A DNA stretch of 48,920 nt from Alphaproteobacteria bacterium (GTDB taxonomy: Bacteria; Pseudomonadota; Alphaproteobacteria; GCA-002720895). The stretch spans positions 1-48,920 of the forward strand of contig JAKUPP010000005.1 in the NCBI GenBank assembly GCA_022450705.1. The letters are read 5' to 3'. The notes beneath the pieces were generated by a model. That model made no database searches. It worked only from the letters and a program-made list of their open reading frames with translations, and had not been told where the DNA came from. A program made the translations under genes and the position numbers. Shown one piece after another: positions 17,202 to 26,014 of this stretch. How positions within the stretch are numbered: position 1 is the stretch's first letter; every line of letters begins with the position of its first letter.

Positions 17202-18396
17202 GAAATGTGATTTTAAGATTAGTTTTATCTTTTATATCTTTAACGCTTTTTATAAATAAATTATTTTTTAAATTTTTTATATATGTATAGCCTCTTTTTA
17301 ATGTATTTTGATGAGAGCCAATATCAAACTTTCCTACTATACTTTTTAATTTATCGCTTAATATATTAAAAAATTTTTTTTCAGAATTATTAAATTTTTT
17401 CTCACCTTTAGAGAATGAATCTTTTTTTAAATTAAATAAGTTATCTGGCTTTTGTAATTTACCAAAACAGTAATCTAAACTTTTTATTTTATTTAAAAAA
17501 AAATTAGAATAATTATTTTGAAAATTTTTAAAAATTTTTTTCAATCCTAATATTAACTCTTTTCTTTCAGGAACAACTTTTTTTGCTGCATGTGATGGAG
17601 TAGCTAAACTCATGTCTGCGACATAATCTATAATATTAATATCAGGTTCGTGTCCTATAGCAGATATAATAGGAATTTTTGAATTAAAAACTGACCTTAC
17701 TAAATCTTCATTGTTAAAACACCACAAATCTTCGATACTCCCTCCTCCTCTAGCAATTATTAAAACATCTGGTTTTAAATTGCTTGATTGATTATTAAAA
17801 TATTGAACTCCTTTAATTATATCTCTAACTGCTTTTTCACCTTGAACTGTGGCTTTATATAATTCAATAGGGACTGAAAATCTTTCAAAAATAATTCTTT
17901 GCATATCTTTGATTACAGAACCAGATGGCGAAGTTATTATCCCTATTTTATTTGGAATAAATGGAATATCTCTTTTATATTTAGTTTCAAACAAACCTTC
18001 AACTTCTAATTTTTTACGGAGTTCCTCTTTCATTTTAAGAAGTTGTCCTTCTCCTTCGACAGAAATAGAGTCAACATCAATTTGAAACTTAGAATCTCTT
18101 TTTGTATATGCGGTAATTCTACCTGTGCAAATTACTTCTAGACCATCTTCTGGTAACAATTTTAAATGAGGGATTCTATTTCTTTTAATAATTGCGCTAA
18201 TTACATTTTCTTCATCTTTAAGAGTAAAATAAATTTCAGGATATTTATTTCCGGTTTCACCTGATATTTCCCCTTTTATTTTTATATAACTATATTTTTC
18301 CTCAAGTAGTTCTGTAACTTCCTTTGTTATTTCTGATACACTAAATATTGGAATATTATCATTCTCTAATTTATCTATTAATTTATTGTCAGCCAT
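17161..18396 (-). CDS. xseA: Exodeoxyribonuclease VII large subunit
   Basis: XseA is the catalytic subunit of exonuclease VII, which degrades single-stranded DNA. It begins with an OB-fold region (SVSEITKEVTELLEEKYSYIKIKGEISG), then VEGLFETKYKRDIPFIPNKIGIITSPSG and the catalytic segment IIARGGGSIEDLWCFNNEDL, followed by PIISAIGHEPD and LATPSHAA. A lysine-rich coiled-coil makes up the C-terminal third. Length of 411 residues is slightly short of the usual 430-450. The small subunit xseB is not in the window. The gene is divergent from purD across a 54-base AT-rich gap. Confidence 0.95.
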   Translation of the reverse strand: MADNKLIDKLENDNIPIFSVSEITKEVTELLEEKYSYIKIKGEISGETGNKYPEIYFTLKDEENVISAIIKRNRIPHLKLLPEDGLEVICTGRITAYTKRDSKFQIDVDSISVEGEGQLLKMKEELRKKLEVEGLFETKYKRDIPFIPNKIGIITSPSGSVIKDMQRIIFERFSVPIELYKATVQGEKAVRDIIKGVQYFNNQSSNLKPDVLIIARGGGSIEDLWCFNNEDLVRSVFNSKIPIISAIGHEPDINIIDYVADMSLATPSHAAKKVVPERKELILGLKKIFKNFQNNYSNFFLNKIKSLDYCFGKLQKPDNLFNLKKDSFSKGEKKFNNSEKKFFNILSDKLKSIVGKFDIGSHQNTLKRGYTYIKNLKNNLFIKSVKDIKDKTNLKITFHDGTIEAISKKKK

Positions 18397-18450
18397 TTTA
18401 TTTATAATTATGATAAATTTATTAAAAAAAATTAATATAAAAAAATTTAA

Positions 18451-19728
18451 TTGAAAGTTTTAGTTTTAGGATCTGGTGGAAGAGAACATGCGTTGTGTTG
18501 GGCAATATCCAAATCTCCTTTATGTGAAAAACTCTTTTGTATTCCAGGAAATGCAGGAATTAATTCTGAAGCAGAATGTGTGAATATTAAAATTAACAAT
18601 TTTAACTCTATAAAGAAATTTATAAAAAAAGAAAAAATTAATTTTGTAGTTGTTGGTCCTGAAGAACCTCTTGTAAATGGTATTGTAGATAAACTTAAAA
18701 AACTAAAAATTAAAACTTTCGGTCCTAATAAAAAAGCATCTATACTTGAATCTTCAAAGAGTTTTACAAAAGATTTTTGTAAAAGAAACAATATACCTAC
18801 AGCAAGTTATAAAAAATTTAAAAATTATCGTAAAGCAATTAATTATATTCAAAATATTAATTACCCCATAGTAATTAAAGCAAGCGGTTTAGCAGCTGGA
18901 AAGGGTGTTTTTATATTAAAAAATAAATCTCAATCTAAAAAAATTTTAAAAGATCTAATGGTAAAAAAAAAATTTGGAAATTCTGGAAAAGAAGTGGTTA
19001 TTGAAGACTATCTTATTGGAGAAGAAATAAGTTCTTTAGCTTTAGTGGATGGAAAAAATTATATTCCTCTTTTATTATCACAAGATCATAAGAAAATTTT
19101 TGAAAATGATAAGGGGCCAAATACAGGAGGTATGGGAGCATACTGTCCTCTTCCATATTTAAAAAGAAACATTCAAAATAAAATTAATAAAGAAATAATT
19201 GAACCAACTATTAAAGCAATGAATAAAGAAGAAAGACCATTTAATGGAATTTTGTATTCAGGATTAATGCTAGTAAAGGAAAAAATTTATTTAATTGAAT
19301 ATAATGTCCGATTTGGGGATCCTGAATGTCAGCCTTTAATTTTTTTACTAAAATCTGATTTACTAAAAGTTCTAAATAATTGTGTTAGCAAAAAATTGAA
19401 TAAAACAAAAATTAAATGGAAAAAAGAATACGCTCTAAGCGTTGTTATGGTTAATAAAGGATACCCAAATAAATTTAAAAAAAATAGCATTATTAAGAAT
19501 TTAAACTTAATAAACGAAGATCAAAATACTAAAGTTTTTCATTCAGGTACTAGTTTGGATAATCAAAATAAAATAGTTGCTTCAGGCGGAAGAGTTTTAA
19601 CTGTAACTTCAAGTGATAAAAACTTTAATAGTGTAAAAAAAAAGGTTTATCAAACTGTAAAAAAATTAAAATGGAAAAATAGTTTTTTTAGAAAAGACAT
19701 TGGTTTTAGAGCAAAAAAATTAAAATGA
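18451..19728 (+). CDS. purD: Phosphoribosylamine-glycine ligase
   Basis: PurD joins glycine to phosphoribosylamine in purine synthesis, using ATP. The N-terminus MKVLVLGSGGREHALCW is the standard PurD opening, which fixes the start at TTG 18451. The ATP-grasp domain includes IVIKASGLAAGKGVFI, GPNTGGMGAYCPLP and YNVRFGDPECQP. Length is 425 residues, as usual. It ends directly at the convergent tadA stop with no gap. Confidence 0.97.
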   Translation: MKVLVLGSGGREHALCWAISKSPLCEKLFCIPGNAGINSEAECVNIKINNFNSIKKFIKKEKINFVVVGPEEPLVNGIVDKLKKLKIKTFGPNKKASILESSKSFTKDFCKRNNIPTASYKKFKNYRKAINYIQNINYPIVIKASGLAAGKGVFILKNKSQSKKILKDLMVKKKFGNSGKEVVIEDYLIGEEISSLALVDGKNYIPLLLSQDHKKIFENDKGPNTGGMGAYCPLPYLKRNIQNKINKEIIEPTIKAMNKEERPFNGILYSGLMLVKEKIYLIEYNVRFGDPECQPLIFLLKSDLLKVLNNCVSKKLNKTKIKWKKEYALSVVMVNKGYPNKFKKNSIIKNLNLINEDQNTKVFHSGTSLDNQNKIVASGGRVLTVTSSDKNFNSVKKKVYQTVKKLKWKNSFFRKDIGFRAKKLK

Positions 19729-20178
19729 TTATCTTTTTAATTTAAAAAAGTCTTTTAATAACTGAGAAAAAAATTTTTCCTCTATCCCGCCCATTATTTT
19801 AGGTCTAAACATCGAATTTTTTTTATTAAATATTTTAGCTCCATTAGTTATAGCTCCAAATTTGATATCATATGCACAAAAATATAATCTTTTAATCCTA
19901 GAAAAAGATATAGCGCTAGCACATAATGCGCAGGGTTCAAGTGAAGTGTAAATATCAAATTCATCTAAAAACTTTTTTTTAGTTTTTTTTAAAGCATTAT
20001 TAATAACAATCATTTCTGCGTGGTTTAGTGGATTATTAGATTTATGGCATGTATTATAAGCTGAGAAAATGATTTTATCCTTTTTAGCGATAATTGCTGA
20101 AATAGGAACTTCATCATTTTCTTTTGCTTTTAAAGCTAACTTTTTTAATTCTTCGATTATTTTTTTATTTACTATCAA
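19729..20178 (-). CDS. tadA: tRNA-specific adenosine deaminase TadA
   Basis: TadA converts A34 to inosine in tRNA-Arg(ACG). Numbered from TTG at 20178, the zinc motif is HAE at 53-55 (NHAEMIVIN) and PCALC with Cys83 and Cys86; the proton shuttle is Glu55. Length of 149 residues is typical. An in-frame ATG at 20247 would add a hydrophobic, non-homologous 23-residue extension and overlap the divergent gene at 20234, so I prefer the TTG. The protein could also be another small nucleoside deaminase, but EVPISAII and ALCASAISFSRIKR favour TadA. Confidence 0.88.
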   Translation of the reverse strand: MIVNKKIIEELKKLALKAKENDEVPISAIIAKKDKIIFSAYNTCHKSNNPLNHAEMIVINNALKKTKKKFLDEFDIYTSLEPCALCASAISFSRIKRLYFCAYDIKFGAITNGAKIFNKKNSMFRPKIMGGIEEKFFSQLLKDFFKLKR

Positions 20179-20233
20179 AATTTTATAAAAAAGGTTATTA
20201 AAGAAACTATTATAAATACATACAATAAAAAAA

Positions 20234-20947
20234 ATGAAAAAATACAAGAAACCTGTAATTGGAATTTCAATAGATACTGGAATAAATAAAAGTTACTCTC
20301 AATTTCCCTGGTACGCTGTAAGAATAAATTATATTAATAGTATTTTAAATTCTAATGGTATTCCTTTAATGCTGCCTTCTAAACCTGAGCTAGCAAATCA
20401 TTACTTTAATTTAGTTGATGGTATTTTATTAACGGGAGGAGATTTTGATATTGATCCAACTATATATGGTGAAAAAAAAGATAAATTGGTCAATCATTTA
20501 GATAAACCACGAACTAATTTTGAACTTAAATTGGCTAAATTAGCCTTAAAAAAAAACAAACCGATTTTAGGTATTTGTGGTGGGCAACAATTGCTTAATG
20601 TTGCCTTAAGTGGTTCGCTAATACAACATATTACAAAAACAAATATTAAACATGAACAAACTCAGTCAAGAGACAAACCAAGTCATAAAGTTCAAATAAA
20701 CTTAAAAAGTAAATTATATAAAATAGTAAAAAAAAAAGAATTTAGAGTTAACAGCGCGCATCATCAAGCAATTAAAAAGGTCGGAAAAAATCTTAATGTA
20801 AATGCAATTGCGGAAGACGGGGTAATAGAAGGAGTAGAATTAAATAAGCACAAATTCTTTTTTGGAATTCAGTGGCATCCTGAGTTTTTTATTAGTAATT
20901 ATGATAAAAAGATATTCAAAGCATTTGTTAAAGCTTGCCAGAAATAA
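20234..20947 (+). CDS. Class I glutamine amidotransferase-like gamma-glutamyl hydrolase (peptidase C26, PuuD-like)
   Basis: C26 enzymes hydrolyse gamma-glutamyl bonds, for example gamma-glutamyl-GABA in putrescine breakdown. The catalytic triad is visible: Cys115 in GICGGQQLLN, and His215 with Glu217 in QWHPEFF. The segment LTGGDFDIDPTIYGE is characteristic of PuuD-like members. Length is 237 residues. It stands alone without other putrescine genes, so the substrate is uncertain; the neighbours are RNA modification genes. The start is ATG at 20234. Confidence 0.88.
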   Translation: MKKYKKPVIGISIDTGINKSYSQFPWYAVRINYINSILNSNGIPLMLPSKPELANHYFNLVDGILLTGGDFDIDPTIYGEKKDKLVNHLDKPRTNFELKLAKLALKKNKPILGICGGQQLLNVALSGSLIQHITKTNIKHEQTQSRDKPSHKVQINLKSKLYKIVKKKEFRVNSAHHQAIKKVGKNLNVNAIAEDGVIEGVELNKHKFFFGIQWHPEFFISNYDKKIFKAFVKACQK

Positions 20948-21669
20948 AATATAAAGTGATTAAATCTTTTAAAGTAGCAAAATTAATTGCAGATGCAGGT
21001 GTTTGTTCAAGGAGACAAGCAGAGTTATTAATAAAAGAAGGCAGAGTTAAATTAAATAATAAAATTCTTATTTCTATCCCCGAAAGAGCGACACTTGAAG
21101 ATTTAATAAAAGTCGATAATAAAAAAATAATTTTAAAGAAAGAAACAAGATTATGGAAATATAATAAACCAGTTGGAAAATTAACAACTAATTATGATCC
21201 GTTAGGTAGAAAAACTATTTTCGAAGATTTTCCAAAAAGTTTACCAAGAGTTATAACTGTAGGAAGGTTGGATTTTAATTCTGAAGGTCTTTTATTGCTA
21301 ACTAATTCTGGTTCTTTATCAAGGTATCTTGAGCTTCCAAAGAATTCATTTGTGAGAGAGTATAAAGTTAAAGTTAAAGGGGTTCTAGATATGCAGAAAT
21401 TAAAAAAGTTGAAAAAAGGAATAATAATTAAAGGTATTAAATATAAAAGCATAAATTTTGGTGTTTTAGAAAAAAATGAAAAATATTTTTGGTTAAAAAT
21501 GAAATTAATAGAAGGAAAAAATAGAGAAATTAGAAAAATAATAAATTTCTTTGGATGGGGAATAAATAGATTGCAAAGAATAAGTTTTGGCCCTATTCAG
21601 TTAAATAACCTTAAAAAGAATGAAATTAAAGAAATAAATATAAAAAAATATTTTAAAAAAATACCATGA
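20935..21669 (+). CDS. rluB: RluB-type 23S rRNA pseudouridine synthase
   Basis: The protein has an N-terminal S4 RNA-binding domain (KVAKLIADAGVCSRRQAELLIKE) followed by an RsuA-family catalytic domain. The catalytic Asp is in GRLDFNSEGLLLLTN (Asp113 from the TTG start), and EGKNREIRKI is the conserved C-terminal block. RluB modifies U2605 of 23S rRNA; RluE/RluF/RsuA relatives cannot be fully excluded, though the S4 domain and length of about 240 residues favour RluB. The start may be TTG at 20935, overlapping the C26 gene, or GTG at 20956, eight bases after its stop. The stop overlaps the rsmD start (ATGA). Confidence 0.87.
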   Translation: MPEIKYKVIKSFKVAKLIADAGVCSRRQAELLIKEGRVKLNNKILISIPERATLEDLIKVDNKKIILKKETRLWKYNKPVGKLTTNYDPLGRKTIFEDFPKSLPRVITVGRLDFNSEGLLLLTNSGSLSRYLELPKNSFVREYKVKVKGVLDMQKLKKLKKGIIIKGIKYKSINFGVLEKNEKYFWLKMKLIEGKNREIRKIINFFGWGINRLQRISFGPIQLNNLKKNEIKEINIKKYFKKIP

Positions 21670-22238
21670 GGATTATTTCAGGAAAATTTAGAGGAAAAAA
21701 ATTAATAAAGTTTAACAAAGAAGGTATCAAGCCAACAACTGATAAAACTCGTGAATCTATATTTAATATTGTTATTAGTTATTTACAAATTAATGAAAAA
21801 AAAAAAAAAATTCCCTTTGAAGATTTTAACGTTCTAGATATTTTTGCAGGAACTGGTGCTTTAGGTTTTGAAGCAATATCAAGAGGTGCGAAAAATGTAA
21901 CATTTATAGAAAAATCACCTGATAATTTACGTGTTCTATATAAAAATGCAGATCATTTAAAAGTTAATGAAAAAGTAGAAATAATTAAAAGAAGTATAAG
22001 AAAAGTAAAAAAGATTGATGGTAAATTTGATTTAATTTTTATGGATCCACCATATCAAATGGATTTAATTATTAAAAAAACTTTAAAAAAAATTTTAGAT
22101 TTTAAAATAACAAAAAAAGAAGCCGTAATTATAATAGAATACGCAAAAAAGAAAAAAATAGTTATTCCCAAAGATTTTAAAATTATAAAAAAAAAAGACT
22201 ATGGAAACAGTAGTATTGCTTTAATTAAATTAAAATAA
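21666..22238 (+). CDS. rsmD: 16S rRNA m2G966 methyltransferase RsmD
   Basis: RsmD methylates G966 of 16S rRNA. The N-terminus MRIISGKFRGKKL is characteristic. The SAM-binding motif DIFAGTGALGFEA starts near residue 59, and the catalytic DPPY is at 127-130. Length is 190 residues. The ATG overlaps the stop of the pseudouridine synthase gene as ATGA, a sign of coupled translation. A 15-base A run at 21796-21810 encodes part of a KKKK stretch. Confidence 0.95.
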   Translation: MRIISGKFRGKKLIKFNKEGIKPTTDKTRESIFNIVISYLQINEKKKKIPFEDFNVLDIFAGTGALGFEAISRGAKNVTFIEKSPDNLRVLYKNADHLKVNEKVEIIKRSIRKVKKIDGKFDLIFMDPPYQMDLIIKKTLKKILDFKITKKEAVIIIEYAKKKKIVIPKDFKIIKKKDYGNSSIALIKLK

Positions 22239-22240
22239 AA

Positions 22241-23422
22241 TTAAGTTTTAATACTTTTTTTCAAAATAAAAAAATAATAAAAAAATATTAATAATGAAAT
22301 AAACATTAAAAAAGCTCCAAAATTATAAGGTGAGTTCTTACCAAAAAAATAAAAAAGATTGCCCATTGCTAAAGGACTTAATATTCTTGCTAAACTTCCA
22401 ACAGATTGCACAACGCCAAATGAAGCTCCTATAATACCCTTGCTCAGATTTTTAGATAACAAACTATTTAATGAAGGATTTCCCAAACCTACTGAAATAC
22501 CCAAAATACCAAGAGCAATAGTTAAATAAAATAAATTTTGAGCTGATAAAGTAATAAAAAATAATCCTACTAACATTAAAAAACAACTAGTTATTAAAAG
22601 TTTTAATTCTCCAAACTTTTTAGTTAGTTTTCCTATGAAAACTCCTTGTATAATGGCTACTAACAAGGCTGTAAAAGTAAAAGCATAACCTGTTTGCCTA
22701 GATGCCCAGTTCATCGCTCTTTCAGTCCACAAAGCAAAAGTTGTTTCAAAACCCGCAAAAGAAAAAGTAATTAAAAAAGATAATATAATTAAAAATAGAA
22801 GTGCAGGAATCTTAAAAAGATCTATTAAATCTTTAAATGAATCAAGGAAATTTATTGAAATGAATTGTTTATTTCTTTTTTTTGGTTCAATCAATATAAA
22901 ATAAGCAAGAATACATGATATTATTGCTACTAGAGAAGCAAAAAAGAATGGAGTTTTATAATCTATATTATTAATATCTCCTCCTCCAAAATAGCCCCCT
23001 ATTACTGGCCCAAAAACCAAACCTAAACCAAAAGCTGCACCGATTAATCCCATACCTTTTGATCGATTTGCTGATGAAGTAGTTTCAGTAACATATGCAT
23101 TTGCAATAGCTGTAGTAGAACCAAATAAACCAGCAACTGATCGTGCAAATAAGACTAAAGCAAAGTTAGTAGCAAAATATAAAAGAAAATAAGAAATTGC
23201 AGAACCAATTAAACATAAAACTAATATTTTTTTTCTGCCATATATATCACTAATCCTGCCTAATATTGGACTAAATATAAGTTGCATTAATGAATAGCTT
23301 GCCATTAATAAAGTGACTTCATTAGGATTTGCTCCAAAATGTTCCGCATAATATGGAAGTAAAGGTATTATAATTCCAAATCCTAGAAGATTTGAAAATA
23401 CGACCAAAAATAATGCATACAT
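22241..23422 (-). CDS. MFS transporter, DHA1/TetA-like drug:proton antiporter family
   Basis: A 393-residue protein with about 12 hydrophobic helices. Motif A of the major facilitator superfamily is visible between helices 2 and 3 as GRISDIYGRKKIL, and the antiporter motif C appears as GLGLVFGPVIGGYFGG in helix 5. Both are typical of DHA1 multidrug or tetracycline exporters. The substrate cannot be told from the sequence. It is the last gene of the minus-strand run from the maoC-like gene, six bases after pgi, so it may be cotranscribed with housekeeping genes rather than separately induced. Confidence 0.83.
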   Translation of the reverse strand: MYALFLVVFSNLLGFGIIIPLLPYYAEHFGANPNEVTLLMASYSLMQLIFSPILGRISDIYGRKKILVLCLIGSAISYFLLYFATNFALVLFARSVAGLFGSTTAIANAYVTETTSSANRSKGMGLIGAAFGLGLVFGPVIGGYFGGGDINNIDYKTPFFFASLVAIISCILAYFILIEPKKRNKQFISINFLDSFKDLIDLFKIPALLFLIILSFLITFSFAGFETTFALWTERAMNWASRQTGYAFTFTALLVAIIQGVFIGKLTKKFGELKLLITSCFLMLVGLFFITLSAQNLFYLTIALGILGISVGLGNPSLNSLLSKNLSKGIIGASFGVVQSVGSLARILSPLAMGNLFYFFGKNSPYNFGAFLMFISLLIFFYYFFILKKSIKT

Positions 23423-23428
23423 ATTAAT

Positions 23429-24682
23429 CTACTTTAATTTAATTGATTTTCCTTTATCAATCGCTGGCTGATCAAAAGGATTCAAATTATTTAAATAAGC
23501 TAAAATTATAGTTTCTAACATAAAATTCATCATTAAATATCCAATTTCAAATTCTGCACATTTATTTAATATGATTGTTCTATAAGGTCTTTTATATTCA
23601 TTTAAAAGTCTACAAACTTTTTCCATTTCAAAATCTAAAAGTTTATTTAAAGATTCTTTTTTTAAAAAAGATAATTTCTTAACTTTAGAAATTAAATTGT
23701 TATTAATTTTTATTTGATCTTTCTGTTTTTTTAAAGTTATAAATGTTATTAGCTTATCTTTTGGACCTTCTAAAAAAAGTTGTAAAAGTGAATGTTGATC
23801 AGTAGCTCCCATTGAGTGGACAGGGGTAAAGCCTTTATTTTTTTTTCCTAAACTTTCAGCTATTAATTGTTCGTGCCAATATCCAAAATTTCTCAAACGC
23901 TCAGTGTATGTTAATAAAACAGAAATATTAATTTTTGAATTTTGTGCTGCATAATGTAAGGCAGCACCTTCAGATGGAATTATTTGTTGTTTTTTTAAAT
24001 ATTCGTTTAATAAAGATAATGCACCTTTTGTTATATTTTGAACATTCAAACCAGAAATAGCTGCGGGCAATAGTCCTATTGGAGAAAAAGCAGAAAATCT
24101 TCCTGAAAGATTGTTATCTAAATCTATAACTCCGATCGAAAAATCATTTGCTAAATTTCTTAGCGAACTGCTACCTTTTTTTGTAATTACAGTAAAATAT
24201 TTTTCTATTTTTTGTTTTTGAAAACTTTCTTTATATTTTGACAAAAAAATTAAAAATTGCACTAATGTTTCATTAGTTTCTCCTGATTTTGAAATAACAA
24301 TTATTCCTGTCTTTTTTAAATTAATTTTTTTGAATAAGTCATTGAAATCTTGGAAGTCAATATTTTCTAAAAAAGTAATTTTTGGAAATTTAGGACTTCT
24401 TCCAAAAGTTCTATAAGCAATCTGAACGAAGGTACGTCCTGCTTTACTTGAACCTCCTGTTCCTAAAATAATTACATCTTTAAAATTTTTTTGATAGTAC
24501 GAACCTAGTTTATTTAATTCTTCTTTTTGATAATTATTAAATTGATTAAGAAAAGACAAAAGAAGAGGTTCCTTAGATTTCTTAATTTGATCTATTATAA
24601 AATTTATTTTTTTTAAAGAAGATTTGTATGAATCTTTTTTTATAACAGAATCTATAAAACAATTATTTATATTATGTTTCAT
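23429..24682 (-). CDS. pgi: Glucose-6-phosphate isomerase, short form
   Basis: Pgi interconverts glucose-6-phosphate and fructose-6-phosphate. SIS-domain motifs are present: GTGGSSKAGRTFV, ISKSGETNET, WHEQLIAESLGK with the catalytic Glu, GATDQHSLLQLFLEGP with the catalytic His, and a C-terminal FDQPAIDKGK with the expected Lys. Length of 417 residues is well below the roughly 550 of the E. coli type, so it belongs to the compact group. In this gene run it follows the two M16 peptidases and precedes the MFS transporter. Confidence 0.92.
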   Translation of the reverse strand: MKHNINNCFIDSVIKKDSYKSSLKKINFIIDQIKKSKEPLLLSFLNQFNNYQKEELNKLGSYYQKNFKDVIILGTGGSSKAGRTFVQIAYRTFGRSPKFPKITFLENIDFQDFNDLFKKINLKKTGIIVISKSGETNETLVQFLIFLSKYKESFQKQKIEKYFTVITKKGSSSLRNLANDFSIGVIDLDNNLSGRFSAFSPIGLLPAAISGLNVQNITKGALSLLNEYLKKQQIIPSEGAALHYAAQNSKINISVLLTYTERLRNFGYWHEQLIAESLGKKNKGFTPVHSMGATDQHSLLQLFLEGPKDKLITFITLKKQKDQIKINNNLISKVKKLSFLKKESLNKLLDFEMEKVCRLLNEYKRPYRTIILNKCAEFEIGYLMMNFMLETIILAYLNNLNPFDQPAIDKGKSIKLK

Positions 24683-24691
24683 AAAAATTTT

Positions 24692-26011
24692 TTATATTTT
24701 ATTTGCATTTTTTAAATCAGTCGGATTACCGATTACAAGAAAAAAAATTTGATTTTCATCTAAAATTCTAGAAGCAACTTTTTTTATATCTTCTAAAGAA
24801 ACAGAATTTATATAATCATTTCTTTTTTCAAAAAAATCTGTATTTAAACCATCCATTTGTGTATTTAAAAGCATTGATGCAACCTTATTATTACTATCTA
24901 ATCTCAAAACATAAGAATTAATTAGATAGTTTTTTGCGTTTTTTAATTCTTCCTCAGTTACACCTTTTTTTTTAACTTTTATCAACTCTCCTTTGATAAT
25001 TTTAATAACTTTAACAACGTTTTCATTACTTGTTTGTGCTCCACCTGAAAAAAAATTATATTTATCATATCGATATAAATAAGAATATACAGAATAAACT
25101 AATCCTCTTTTTTCCCTTACTTCTGTAGTTAAACGGGAAAAGAATCCGCCACCACCTAAAATATAATTCATAACATATGCTGAGTAAAAGTAAGGATCGT
25201 TTCTTGAAATACCTTTTCCTGCGAATAAAATGCTACTTTGTCTTAGATCTTTTTTATGTAAAAAAATCTCAGAATTAATATTTTTTTTGTGTGTTGGGAT
25301 TTCATTTACTTTTTTTTTATTATCAAATTTAACAAAATATTTTTTTAAATATTTTTTTAGTTCTGCTTCTTTAATATCACCAGAAGCTGCTACAAACAAT
25401 TTTTCAATTGTTAGATTATTATTTAAAAAAGATTCTAAGTCTTTTTTTTCTATTTTATCAATATCTTCACTTACTCCTAATGTGTCATATTGATAAGGAT
25501 GATCTTTAAAAAGAATTTCTCTAAACAATCTTGCTCCTATATCATCGGGATCTTTATAAGATTGTTCTAAAACTAATTTTATATTACCCTTAACTCTATT
25601 AATTTCTTCTAATTTAAATGTTGGTTTTGTTAAAGCTAAATCTAAAAGCTGGAATGAAAGATCTAAATTTTCTTTTAAGGTATATAAATCTATATAAAAA
25701 TTATCATGACTTACATTAAAATTAAGAGTTATTGAATTATCAGCTAAAATCTTTTTAAATTCTTTTGCAGAATAATTTCCTGCTCCTTCATCTAAAAGAG
25801 ATGCTGTCATACTAGCTAATCCTTTTTTTCCAATAGGATCAATTCCTGATCCTGCTTTAAAAGCGAATTTTATAGCTACAATTGGTAAGTTATTATCATT
25901 TACAAGCCATGCTTTATTATCTTTATAATAATTTATTTCTTTTACATCCAAAGCACTCAAATAGTTAAAATTAAGTAAAATAAAAAAAAGAAATATAAAA
26001 AATTTTTTCAT
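24692..26011 (-). CDS. M16 peptidase-like protein lacking the zinc motif (non-catalytic partner)
   Basis: The N-terminal signal peptide (about residues 1-20, FNYLSA) points to the periplasm. The fold markers of M16 are visible, such as GSGIDPIGKKGLASMTASLLDEG at 55-76, where catalytic members have HFLEH; here the equivalent is MTASLLDE, so zinc binding is lost. The C-terminal half contains GGGGFFSRLTTEVREKRGLVYSVYS, the conserved M16 substrate-binding arginine and tyrosine region. Such proteins pair with an active M16 subunit, and one is encoded four bases upstream. Length 439. Function of the pair in the cell is not established. Confidence 0.9.
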   Translation of the reverse strand: MKKFFIFLFFILLNFNYLSALDVKEINYYKDNKAWLVNDNNLPIVAIKFAFKAGSGIDPIGKKGLASMTASLLDEGAGNYSAKEFKKILADNSITLNFNVSHDNFYIDLYTLKENLDLSFQLLDLALTKPTFKLEEINRVKGNIKLVLEQSYKDPDDIGARLFREILFKDHPYQYDTLGVSEDIDKIEKKDLESFLNNNLTIEKLFVAASGDIKEAELKKYLKKYFVKFDNKKKVNEIPTHKKNINSEIFLHKKDLRQSSILFAGKGISRNDPYFYSAYVMNYILGGGGFFSRLTTEVREKRGLVYSVYSYLYRYDKYNFFSGGAQTSNENVVKVIKIIKGELIKVKKKGVTEEELKNAKNYLINSYVLRLDSNNKVASMLLNTQMDGLNTDFFEKRNDYINSVSLEDIKKVASRILDENQIFFLVIGNPTDLKNANKI

Positions 26012-26014
26012 AAT

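Noticed and set aside
20179-20247. Longer tadA starting at ATG 20247
   Set aside because: The extra 23 residues are hydrophobic, not like TadA, and would overlap the divergent gene start; TTG 20178 gives the normal length.
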